From positions 1,494,428-1,558,427 of the forward strand of contig VXAA01005234.1 of NCBI GenBank assembly GCA_013399115.1: a DNA stretch of 64,000 nt, in the 5' to 3' direction. The first letter of the stretch is position 1. Each line of letters begins with the position of its first letter. This document shows positions 13,551 through 24,900 of the stretch, piece by piece. The position numbers were made by a program, and so were the translations under genes. This stretch comes from Anseranas semipalmata (taxonomy: Eukaryota > Chordata > Aves > Anseriformes > Anseranatidae). Under the pieces are notes generated by a model that was not told where the DNA came from, searched no databases, and saw only the letters and a program-made list of their open reading frames with translations.

Positions 13551-13709
13551 TTCTGTCACGGAATCGCAGAACAGCTGAGGCAGGAGGCCCCTCTGGAGGC
13601 CATCTGCTCCAACCCCCTGCTCCAGCAGGGCCACCCAGAGCAGGGTGCCCAGGACCACGTCCCGGCGGCTTGTGAAGATCTCCAAGGAGGGAGACACCCT
13701 GCCCCTGGC
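13551..13709 (-). mobile_element. CR1 LINE 3'-end fragment (5'-truncated)
   Basis: Read on the minus strand this is the 3' untranslated tail of a chicken-repeat-1 (CR1) non-LTR retrotransposon. On the plus strand it starts with the degenerate terminal octamers (ttctgtcacg, gaatcgcagaa). Next come the 'CTCTGGAGGCCATCTGCTCC', 'AACCCCCTGC', 'CAGGGCCACCCAGAGCAGG' and 'GATCTCCAAGGAGGGAGAC' blocks. The element stops after about 160 bases, so it is strongly 5'-truncated as most CR1 copies are, and no reverse-transcriptase coding part remains. CpG decay is modest. This is the strongest taxonomic clue in the window: such tails are a hallmark of bird genomes. Confidence 0.88.
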
Positions 13710-15243
13710 TTCTTTTCCAGAATTTTATTATTATTTTATTTTTTATGCTGTGGGACAAACTTGAAGGCCAAAACTTTTCATTCCTATTTCTCCTTTTTGT
13801 GTGTGTGTGTGTTATCCTTTTGCACCATACGCAGTCCCTGGGGCGCTCGGCTGGGATGTGAGAGATGCAGGTGCCAGCCCCAGGGGGTTCCCTCATCTTC
13901 TGCCAAGCTGTATCCAAGGAACAAGAAGAAAAAAAGCACGATTCACCAGGTGACACACAAATCGGGCAGATCCTGCGACCTTGTGGTCGTTCCCAGGAAG
14001 CAATAACTGCAAGAAGCTTGAAGCAGCTGTGGTGGCTGTCATGGGGGTTGAAGTCCCTCAGATCATTTCTGTTTGCCTGGGGGAAGCTTCAGGCTCCTCT
14101 CTGCAATGCCCGACCCAGCCACCTGTGTCCTGGGACAGACCGGAGGGCAACACAGTGACAAACACTGATGAAGGGACTCGGGGTATAATCTTCAATAAGA
14201 ACACAGGTAGGTCAGAAGGAAAACAAAAGCTCTTCTTCCTGGTTCACGCTCTCAAAGATTTCTTGAAACTTCGTGGTAAAGTCTTAGCTAAGATTTAAAC
14301 CTCAGCTTAGGTGTAAATCCCTCAGCTCTACATATGCCAACAGAAATCAGTTTAGGATTATAAAATTTAGGATGCTACATCAATTCTAATTAGAAAAGTC
14401 TCTTCTGTTCATTCAGTATCACAAAAATAGTTTTATGAACCCTCCACATTATCAGCTTTAACATTTATTCATCAGTTTTCAGATTGCAGTGGGCAAGAAG
14501 CTGGGTTATTTTTAGTGTGAAGGATGAAAAAATCCAGTTTTTTCAAATATTTGCAAAGCCAGATGCCTCAATAAAAATTTCCAGCCTATTTAAAAAAAAA
14601 TAACAAAACAAAACAAAAAACAAAAACAAACGTATTTCTTCAAAGAGCATTTTCCATGGAAAACATACCAGATGGAACAAATATTTGAGCTCCCATGTAA
14701 GGACAGCACAGTATCCAGCTCAGGACAGCCAGCACTTTGGGGACGGATGCATTTCGGATTGAGGTGACCAAGAAGCTGGGTGAGATGTGCCATGCCTGGT
14801 GCTCAGCACCATCAGCTTGCGGGGCACGCTGGGGACCGATAACAAATATTAGGGGAGTTTGTCCCAGTGGGAGTGAGGAATATTTGAGGGACCTGATGCT
14901 TCCTCTTGCCTACATTGAGATACATACCCCAGCTGCCACATGGTTAATCACCCTTGACGTTTTTTATTGCCCCAGCAGCTGAAGGGTTATTTGCTGAGAG
15001 CCTGTGGAGGAAGATAAAAGTGACACGGTGTCAGAGCGTTGTCACATCCATGGCCCTCTGCTTTTAACCTTTCCTGGCTTCTTTTGAAGGGATTTGCTTC
15101 CTAAGGACAAAACCATGCAAGGCAAATGTTTTAGATTTGGAAAGAGAACGAAACCAAATATCCCTAAAGGCGAAGGCCCATGTCTTTGTGTCAAAACAGT
15201 ACAACAGCTCCGAGTGCCCTGAAATCAGCCACACCACTCATTT
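13710..15243. other. Non-coding stretch with simple repeats
   Basis: An AT-rich T/A tract (about 13722-13745) directly follows the CR1 fragment, and a short GT microsatellite lies at about 13799-13812. An A-rich CAAAA-type tract occupies about 14590-14631. No gene or recognised transposon was found. Confidence 0.55.
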
Positions 15244-15373
15244 CGGTGCACGTCCGGGTCTCCGCGGGCGCATGTAGCGCAGGAAGGCGAGGGCAGCTCG
15301 GCTGGCTTCTTCGACAGCGAGCCGCGGTGCACTGGCCTGCGAACCCTCGTTTCGGTTAGCGAAAGGTACCGCG
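15244..15373. promoter_or_regulatory. CpG-dense patch
   Basis: Counting by eye gives 19 CpG dinucleotides in 130 bases, a far higher density than the flanks, so CpG has escaped methylation-driven loss here. The patch contains a direct repeat of gcgaaagg (15359-15366 and 15371-15378). It is too short for a classical CpG-island promoter, and no TATA box, exon or reading frame of note is attached. It may be a small unmethylated regulatory element or simply a young GC-rich insertion. Confidence 0.45.
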
Positions 15374-15483
15374 AAAGGAGGAGGGCAGAACTGCAGGCCC
15401 ACCGCACAAGCATCCTCCTCCTATTTGAGCTTCTCCAAGAAGTTTCTGGGTAGGCTTCCACACTGCTCTCCTGGCTCTGTGCG

Positions 15484-15540
15484 ACCAGAGGGGGCTGCAG
15501 GTGAGCACACGACCAAGTGACGGGTAGCAGAGGGGGCTGC
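15484..15540 (+). promoter_or_regulatory. Two tandem CTCF-like motifs
   Basis: The 12-base string agagggggctgc occurs twice in the same orientation, at 15487-15498 and 15529-15540, 42 bases apart. Its AGGGGGC(T/A)GC core matches the centre of the vertebrate CTCF motif and is close to the chicken beta-globin HS4 site. The 5' CCA module is imperfectly spaced in the first copy and poorly conserved in the second. Binding is therefore a hypothesis. The pair lies about 110 bases from the CpG-dense patch. Confidence 0.35.
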
Positions 15541-15948
15541 TAACCTGAGAAATTCCTCCGCTGACACTGTCCTTCACCAGAGCCCCAAAAACCGCTTGAA
15601 GGCACGAGGGGAACCCCTGGCAAGCAAGGGCACAGCCGCAGAGCTGCAGGAGGTGCGGATTCCTCTCTGAACGCCTGCAGGACCTGCCCTGGGATGCTAA
15701 ATGCTGGCTAAAACCTCCCCCGTTCATTGCAAGCCTCTGTCATGCAGAACCCTTAATTAAAAAGTTTCCCAGCACTGACATGGCATTTAAAGGGACACCA
15801 TCATGTAATATCTGTTTTCAATCACAAGGTTTTGAAAAATAAGGCTTCGCATACCTTAAGACCCCCGGAGGAATGTATTGGTGATGATGATGTTCCTTTA
15901 AATAGCAGCAGATGTTGAGACCTGGAGGAACAATTTTTCTTCCAGAGA

Positions 15949-16107
15949 CGAGAGCGGTGACAAAAGGCGATACCTGCGCCGAGCAAAAGCTGCCTCTGCG
16001 CCCACCACGCGGGCTGCGGGGAGGGAAGAGCTTCGGGCAGCGCCGTGCATCACGGGGCACAGCACCGCTGCAGCCAGAGCCGGATGCGGCTCACGGCCCT
16101 TGACCCG
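15949..16107. promoter_or_regulatory. CpG-dense patch
   Basis: About 18 CpGs occur in 159 bases, beginning abruptly after an AT-rich segment (15.77-15.91 kb). The sequence has no reading frame resembling a known protein and no clear promoter elements. Function unknown. Confidence 0.4.
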
Positions 16108-17399
16108 AGCATCCTCATGCCATGATGCTGAAGCGAACTGCTTCGGGGGAGAAAAGCCTTTGCACTACTGAAATATTGAGGTCTCCATGTGCAACACATC
16201 ACGAGGCAGGTTTCTACCCGTACCAGAAGGTAGATGCTTCAAATCTGGGCCTTTGCTTAGGGCAGTTGGGTTTTTATTGCCCAGTGCTGTGGGCCTGGTT
16301 CGTGTTTTCTCTAAGGTGCAAATCAGCCTTCAGTGCTGACCCTTCTGCACCCCCGGAGCCGGGGTTTCCTTGGCTGGAACCAGGCTGCTGGTGTTTTCTC
16401 TAGGAGAAATCAGTGCAGATGGATTTGGATCTTGATGGTCTGCAAACTGACCAAGCAGCTCAGCAGAAGGTTAAAAACAAACAAACAAACAGAAAAAAAA
16501 AAAAAAGAAAAAGAAAAAAACAAATCACACAGAAAAAACAACAGATCACAGCCTCAGTTATTAACTTCTCCCCCACCCCCTAAAAAAATAACTTCAGGAG
16601 CTTAGTTTTCAGTCCACAAATCCAAAGCTACCCTTGTAGGATTGGATTTTGAATCCAATTCCGTACTGGAAACCACTAATTTTCCTACTACCATTTGCAA
16701 TGTGAAAGACTTGGGCACAGGAAAACTGCTCATTTCCATTATTTTTAATTAAAATATATATATATGTCAAGAGCAATGCAATCAATTTCATCCCTAGTGG
16801 CTCTCAACTCCAGATCTGGTTTTGACTCAAGCACAACCCTAAACTTGACCCCATGTTCAGCCTCAAACCCCGAACTTTCTACAGGCTGTGGGTGGAAAGT
16901 TACTGACCCTGTATCTGAGCCAATTTTCAAACACACAAATAACTTGCCTGGTGAAATTTTTGTAGGGAAAAAAAAATATATATACACACACGCCGTATAT
17001 AGCAGAAGGGATTAAATCCTCATGTTGCAAGAATAATTTAAAAAAGCTAAGACATTGTAGGAATGCAAAGCTATCACCTCGGCCGGGTAACCTTTGGCTG
17101 AGGCAGGCACTTCCACAGCCGGGAACGTTTCCCGCGCGGTGCTGGAGAGGAGCGGTGCCACTCTGGAATGCCTGGCTCCAGCCCAGCACCGAGAGGAAAC
17201 TGGCGATCCCACACCGGCAGGGCCTCTGTGTAATTCCCCTCGTGTAATTCCCACCTCCTGCCTAACGCCCCGATGCCCAGGGCAGGCAATGAGGATGGCG
17301 GGAGGGTCCACATGAAAGGATGCTACGCGTTTTCCCGCTGCGAATCCAGATTGTGCGCAGATGAGTCCGTTCCTACCGGTCCTCGGGAAATATTCGATG
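16108..17399. other. Non-coding stretch with simple repeats
   Basis: An AAAC microsatellite merges into an A-rich tract at about 16482-16520. Short AT dinucleotide runs lie at about 16754-16765 and 16975-16984. A moderately CpG-rich block spans 17.08-17.4 kb. Within it an 11-bp direct repeat gtgtaattccc occurs at 17227-17237 and 17242-17252. No gene seen. Confidence 0.55.
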
Positions 17400-17725
17400 C
17401 CTGAACGGGGGCAGGAGTAAGTTCATTTTGCACCGAGGTTAAGCGTTTAATAGGACCCTGCGTATTAACAGAATTCCTGGCAAGTGAGAATTGTGTTTAA
17501 ATGGTTGACAGGAAACTCCGTGCCGTTCGGTCTGATCCTGCGCTAATCACGACAACCAGGGGATTGACCTACAGGAAACAATTCTCTAGGTACCGACGTT
17601 AGCAAATAAAGCCAGCCGTTTCTGCGGTTTATTGGCTGTGTTTTTCCCCCCAGCAGGCTTAATTTATGGTAATTACTAGGAACCACGGATTAAATTAATA
17701 ACACGGAAATTATTAAGGTTTCCTG
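17400..17725. promoter_or_regulatory. Candidate conserved regulatory element
   Basis: This block has no repeats and is dense in motifs typical of developmental enhancers. Visible motifs are TTAATTTA (17659-17666) and TAATTA (17670-17675) homeodomain-type sites, a FOX-like agcaaataaa (17601-17610), two RUNX-type sites (TGCGGT at 17623-17628 and AACCAC at 17681-17686) and an inverted CCAAT box (attgg, 17631-17635). The mixture of retained CpGs and AT-rich words resembles vertebrate conserved non-coding elements. Conservation cannot be measured from one sequence, so this is an inference from texture. Confidence 0.3.
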
Positions 17726-18856
17726 ACCCAGAGGCCAAAGGTAAGCAAAGAGAAGCAAACTGCTCTGGATGGAAATATTTCCCCGCTGCTTTCGGGGCCA
17801 GTGGAGGAGGTCCTGCAGCAAGGCAATGGGGACAGCAGGTTTTTGGGAAGGAGCTGTCTCTCCTTGGACACAGACTGTCACATGCGGCAGCCCAGGGCAG
17901 CCTCAACCATCCCAGCACAGCTCCCAAACACCGATTACACAGGGTGCGCAGGCCAGATTCATACGCTTTAAGTTACCAAAGAAATAGAGATCTCTGTCGG
18001 ACAGGAAGAGACTATAAAAATAATATAATGCAGAAATCCAGCTCCATTCAAGCTACAGCAAAGTCCAGAGCCCTGTTCTACATCCAGCTCCGCCAGCTGA
18101 TGAGAAGAAGTAATTCTCCCCTGCCTGGGTCGGAGCACATTTTATTGCTGCTTATAATTCATATATAAGTCTCATACTTTAAATTAGCATGTTGAATGCT
18201 CTTGTGCTGTTATTATTTGCTCACCAGACCTGGCCTCCCAGCCTTGCTGGCCTGGGTATGAATCACTTTCATCAAAGGCAGAGCAGAGCGTACACTGGCG
18301 GGTGGATAGGGTTTGTTTCCTGCTCTGTTTTCCCTGCAAGAAGGTCAGTGCAGAAACAAAGCTGTCAAGCTTTGCTCTCCGTAACGAGGACAGCACCATG
18401 GCTCCTCTTGTCCGCGAAGGCCCTCGGCGCATACGTGGTTTCTGCAGCGGCTGCTTTCAGATTCCTTAATGCAATTATCTGCTTCACATCCAGCCTAAAA
18501 TGCACCGCTGGCACAAAGCAAAATGCGCAGCACCCACCCCACAGCCACCTTCACACCTTGCAAACAGCCTTGCCCACGTGGCCTGAGCCCCACCACGAAT
18601 TCTCATGATGTTTATTAATACCACATCCATCATTCTTAGAGAAATCAAGTGGGGAAAAAAAAATGGATAGATTTTTGATACAAGCTTCTGAAGAGCTCCT
18701 GAATTCACCTCCCTCCTTATACAGATCAAGTAAATGTGCACACACCTGAACCTGTGTTTAGGTACACCTGAACCCTATTTGCTAGAAGCTGCTCCCAGCC
18801 TGCCTGGGAGAAAAGCAGCGCCCAGCTCCTGCAGGCAGCTCCAGCTGGGCAGGCAC
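17726..18856. other. Non-coding stretch, no gene seen
   Basis: Mixed composition with no recognisable protein, repeat or RNA gene. A minor direct repeat, acacctgaacc, occurs at about 18742 and again about 20 bases further on. Confidence 0.55.
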
Positions 18857-18996
18857 CGAGCGGCGCGACCAGCGCGGACAGTGGGCGATTGTTACACTGT
18901 GCTACAGCCCGCCAGATTGCGTGTCAGCGGGAGGGATATCAGCATCCGATCTCGGTACGGACGGGGCACGGGGTACCCGGAGCCTTGTCGGACTCG
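18857..18996. promoter_or_regulatory. CpG-dense patch
   Basis: Eighteen CpGs were counted in 140 bases, beginning with a GCGGCGCG-type core and continuing with evenly spaced CpGs. It is the last such patch; the remaining 45 kb contain none of similar density. No exon or reading frame is recognisable inside it. Confidence 0.4.
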
Positions 18997-21900
18997 ATGC
19001 TTTTATGTAGTGGGTTGAATAACAGCACAATGTTTACATTTCCCCTTCTGCCCTATGTAGTTTGGAAGCTGGACACCTGAAAAGCATGAATGATTTCTAA
19101 AGTAGATCCAGTGTCAGCTCTTGATCACTTGACTGTTCCCTACCCGCATTACTTAAAGAAACAAATAAAAAAGGAAACTTTAAAACAAACAAACAAACAA
19201 AAAAACAGCACAACCCCCCCATACCCAAGGTTTTGCTGCTTCTGAACCTGGACATGCAGAAAAGACATACAACCAATGGAAAGTTCAACAGCCGGATCGC
19301 ACGGTGTGTACACCAGCCACACGGCACAGTGAATCCAACAACTTGAAATGCAACCATCCCGTTGATGAAGTCCAACCAAGAAATAGTTTCCCTCTAGTTT
19401 CTTCCATATTAACACATTGAAACTTAATATTGAAAGTTCTTTAAATATACAAACAAAACAGTATCTATAGTTAATGGCAAAATATAAATTGAGGTATGTA
19501 GGAAACAAACATTCTGCGTGCACTGGAGAGCAATAAGCATGATTGCAGGAAGCTGTATAACAAATGCACTAGAAATACTGGGTGGGGGACAGTAAAAACT
19601 TTAGAGCTTTAATCAAGAGGATCAGAGGTCACGACTGGATTTGTCCCTCAGTCTGATGAAAGACGGGATGACTCGTCTGATACATTTAGCACTTCTCCCT
19701 ACTGCTGCCCTCTATACAACGCATGCCACGTTCATCCATTGCCTGAAGTTCTCAGCAAGCTGTAGTCCTCACAGAGCAGACACCTAGGATGCACACATCT
19801 CATGTCGAGAGCAATGCCCCAATTCACTTGGTGGACAGTCATGTTAGTCCCTTACAAAAGAACCGTGCCAAAAAAAAAAACCACCCCAAAACCAGACAGG
19901 AAAAAAGAAAAAAAAAAAAACAATACCTAATAATGAAGTTTGCTTAAGCAGACTCCACTAAGCCAATGGCACAAAGGAGAGATTTTTCCTCTGGAAACAT
20001 ATTTCATGCTCGTGTTTGCTGCAGGCATCTGAGATGTCAGAGCCCTGAACGTATCCCCACAGCACCAGCAAGGTGAGCTCCCCACGCGCTGCACCTCCAG
20101 GCTTAACTGATGCAACGTAGCGAGGTCTCCTCCAGCCTTGGTCTCCACAAGGCTTGTTCAGTTCTTCACCCTGATTTCAACACGGTTGTCAGATGGTGCT
20201 AAAGGTGATGCCATGTGCTGTAATACGGATGCTTCAGGCTGTCCAACAGCTATCGAACAGTCACAATTTTCCATAATTGTCCAATAGGGATAACCACTTT
20301 ATGGTATAAAACTCTATTTTGCTATAGCCAATCTGGATCCCAACACACTTTAAAAGTCAGATTGGTAGTTTCAAAATTCAGCTTCATCAGTCTCTTCGAA
20401 ACTTATGTGCTCTCCAGAACAGTAAGTCCTAATCCGCTTTGAATTGGATCATTTCATCTCGTCCTGGGCTCATGTGATTGTCAGTCCATCAAATGCTTCT
20501 TTGAAAACTGATTCCTTGCAGATGACCATGAATGCTATACAACAGTATTTAAAAACATTTTAATATTTGAAAAGAACTTTCCTTTCCTATTATATCAACC
20601 ACATGCTTGAAAAAGGGCCTGGGGTTTACCACCACTTGGTGAGACAAATAGCAAGAAAGAGAAAGGATAATGGGGTGATAATGACTGGAAATGTATGGAT
20701 TGAATTTGGGACCTATTTAAATACAAGAAGACAATTTGTGACTCGGTCGTATACACAAACACAAAGAAATGCTTGTGGCTCAAGTGTGTATTTGAATATA
20801 GAAAAATGTTTTGTGGCAAACTATTTTTCTTTAAGCGCAGACAAACTCTGACCAAGTTGCCAGCTGTTAAAATTGCGGTCCCCACAGCAGCCCAAGCAGA
20901 TGGGCTGTGCCTGCTCATATGAATTTCTCTGGAGAATTCCTGTTTCAGCATTACTGCTGTAGGATGGTAACAGTCACCGAGCATCCCTTCATCACATCGC
21001 ACACCACTGCCAGGAACAAAACTCCCTCCAAACTTGTGCCACCAAACTCCTCCCTCTGCTTGACCTATTCCTAGGAGTCTTTTTAAGCTAGAAGTAACGA
21101 GCAAACGAGCCAACATGATACTTCAACCAGGAGCTTCATTACGGTGGAATAACTTTAATGAAAATAACTGTGGAGAAAATGGGTCTGGTCCCACCTGACT
21201 CAGGCTAGCGATGTTTTGTTGTCGTTGGGAGGCTTGGGGGGCTCTGCTGTTTTTGCAGTACTGCATTTTAAGGAGTGTGGTGACTAGTGGCAACCCTTGG
21301 CATCACAAGAACACTAAACCTCAAGTCTGGTTACTGCTAGGCTACCCTGAATCAGATCATTTTGGCAAACAGTTTGTCATTTGCTCCTCTGGAGGCAGGG
21401 AAGTCAAGCTGAATTTTGCCATTAAAAACTATAAGACATTTTACAATATAAACTTGTCTGAGGGTGAATTGTACTTCAGGGATGCTCATTTGTGGTCCTT
21501 GCAAGAAATCTAATTTTAAAGAGGATTCACTTTGGGTAGGGTCTCACTAAGGCCTGAAGTTGTAAATCTCCTGTGCAAAAACTGAGGCACATAAAAAGAA
21601 AAAAAAAAGAAAAATGTGTGACTGGAGAGCATATGAAGACATAGAAGATGCACACAACCACTACACAAGATCCTGATGGCTCTCACAACTGTTCCTAGAT
21701 TCACTTGCTTTTTTTTTCCTTGAAGTGCCTCACCTTTCCAAAAAAACGATGCAGAGCAGGAAACAGGCCAAGCACAAAAGCACAGAGAACCTTATAAAAA
21801 CATTCTTCCCTATTAAGCAAATGGGCTGATTTTCACTGTATAAAAGATGAAGTAGATTGAACAAAATGCTTACCTATACATCTCCATTTCTGATACAAAT

Positions 21901-24900
21901 CCTAGATTGCCTTTGTCACTTTAGCACATGAGCATGAGGCCAAATGAAACACATGTTTACAACTATAATGAGGATTAGCTTTGCACTAAAAAAGTTGAAC
22001 TATAGTCAAAATTAGATGGTGACATGGGTATTTGCCAACAGCATTAAATGAGAAATAACGGAGTATGAGGTTTCTGGAATGAATAGAAAACGTATTGTTT
22101 AGAGACCTTTTTGGCCATGTATCAACATATGCCAATACTTAAGACTTCTTGTTCTTATTTACTTACTCTGACAATAAAACAACTGTTGTTTTGTGCCAAC
22201 AGCCTGACAGACTGGTCCTGTACGTTAAGAAATACAGATTGGACATTGTATCTCATGTATCAGCTTCAACCTACTTTTCCAAAAAAAAAAAAGAAATGAG
22301 AAGTAATTGAGTCCAGAGGAAAGGAAATAAATGAAGGAGGTAATGGATTTTAATAACATATAGCATCAACACACATTAAAAAAATACATCAAGCAGAGAA
22401 GAAAGCACTCTCCCATCTCAGAAGACCAGGCAGTGTTTGTAGCTTCATCCAGCCCTGGGCAGAGGTTATCAGTGAAGCCTCAACAACAGCAGTGAGGGAT
22501 CTTTCCCCAGCGTCCTCTGTCAGCACAAGCCCAGAGCAGTGAGGTAACCGCTATCATTCTCATTGCAAAAACAAGCAAAATGATGAATTAAAAACCTAGG
22601 AAGCTTCCTGAAAACCAGAGAACTTGAAATGTATTTGCAGTTCTAATGTTCATCTTCTTTCCCGGTCTAGCCACTTCTCCTCCATGGTACCATCCTCTGC
22701 CAGGCCACCCTTGTGTTCAAAACGCACTCGCTCCTTGCAATATTTCACACCCAGGAGAGTGCCTCTGTCCTCAAGCCATAATGCTACAGCTGGAACATAT
22801 AGAGATCCAAGCCAGAGCTCACTTGATTTTAAAACAGATATTGCTAATAAAGACATCGGAAAACCTTCAGTTTTGGAATAATTTTCCCAATGCTCTTTAC
22901 TACCCGCAGGCCAAGACAGACTTGCTCAGCTGCTCCTCAGGTGGCCTTTGCGCAGGCGTGACATGATTTGGGGCTGGACGGGAGCTGACCTTGGATGTGG
23001 CACAGGCGATCCTGCTATTTGCATTGGCAGAATGTTCAGCTCTGCTAACAGGTAGGGGAAATGGACAAAACTATCGAGTTGTGTCATGTCCACTTAGTTT
23101 AGTGCTCTGAAAAACTGCTTATGCTATTGAAAAAAAAAATTAAAATGATGTATTTAGCTTGCAGAGGTGGAGTAAAGCTTAACTCATTATTTTTTTCAGT
23201 CAAACCAACAATAGGTCTTGTGGGAATGCATGTAGCAAAAGCATCATTAATTATTAGTTCACCTTCTCTTAAGATGAGTTTGCAAACTCTCTAGTGGAAC
23301 ATTGCTAGCAGAAAATTTGCCAATGATCAAAGTGCTCCTTGAAAATATCAATACCGACAAGTCCAAGGGAAAACAGGCAGGGTCCTGGCAGAACACAGCC
23401 TGTCACACCGACCTGCAGTCCTGCCTGCTGTCCCACCAGAACATCTTCTAGAAAGTCTTCTGGGGGCAATGGGAAGCAACCAACATGCAAGTCCCAGCTC
23501 CAAAGTTCCCAACTTATACTGGACTACCTGCTGCTGGTCTGAATGGGAAAGCAAACTACAGGCCTGATACAGTGAGCACTTAGGACGCTCCCTCTCCATG
23601 GAAGATAATGTCAGCACTATTTGCCCTGCGAATCAAAGCATCACAACACCTGTAAGTTTCGGATCTTTGTGGTCAACCCTTTAGTTGGTCTTACGAATTG
23701 AGGAAACCATATCTGATGTCAGGAAGATCAGCTCTGTAACTGGCAACACCTGGATCCTGAAGGCAGGGGGGATATATGAGGTCCTGAAGCAATAACTCGG
23801 AGCCTTGCCAGTTATCTCATCTGTATTTAGATCATGGTCTCATAAACTAGTTCGTTGTCCTCTGAAAGATGATGATCTCACACCAGCAGCCCCCCCGCCT
23901 CCATCTCAGCAGATATAGTAAGGCAGGAAATAGGGTTTTACCTCTATCTGATCACTTACAGCAACAGAAAAGATGAAAGGTTCACATTCTGTCACAAAAC
24001 CACCAGAGGTCACTTCCAGTGAAATCGTCATGAGATACAAGTAATCGCCAACTGAATGTTTCAGATTAAGGAGAGAAAGATTTATCTCTAAGGATATGTA
24101 TCCCTAAAGAAAAATATACAGTCTGTGTAGCTCTGCAAAGAGAGCTGTCATCTCTGGATATCATCATCGTGGTAGTACATGGTTAGTTGCCTTCAAGAGC
24201 CTGCAGCTTTTAGGCTACGAAGTCTAAAAGCTGATGGCAGGAGTCACTCCCTGACCTAAAAAGTCTGCATCAATAAGAAGGAGAAAGAAAGTATGTTCAC
24301 CATTTTATAGACTGGGATCTGTTACACTGGAAATGGTATATCATTTGTGCAAGATAACAGAAGAGATCCACTTAGCCCTGACCTAAATCCGATCCAGTAA
24401 TCACAAGAGCACTTTGCTGCTCTACCCGTCACATCGATCACTTTCCCTTCAGCAGAAGACATGACCATGACCACGATCCAGAGAGGGGCCCCTGTGCAGT
24501 CCTCCACTGATTCACCCCCATGGCGCACATTGTCCTCTCATCTCCTTAGGACACAGTCACCATGGTCGGTGCGGACACCTCCTGCTGAACAAAACCTTGC
24601 AGATGCAGGGACACGGCTCCAGGCTCCTGGGGTGCTCAGGAGGACACCTGCACCTGGCCTGGATGCACCACCAGCCTTGTTGGTGCCTGCAGCAGGTAGC
24701 TCAGAGCAGAGGAGAATACATCTTTCAGTCTGTGACTTGCTAAGAGGGTGACTTAGCTTTAGAGATCCTGGTAGCTGGGTACAAACCCCTAACGTCTTCG
24801 TCATACAATGCCTACAATATCCATACATGAATATAATGTGTCTATAGGGGTTCTATACGTTCACAGAAACTCATCCCATAGGTGAGCAGTTCTGCCATCC

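Noticed and set aside
13249..13956. Longest open frame (235 codons, minus strand)
   Set aside because: It runs through the CR1 3' tail, which is non-coding, and through GC-rich sequence where stops are rare. The peptide has no recognisable domain.
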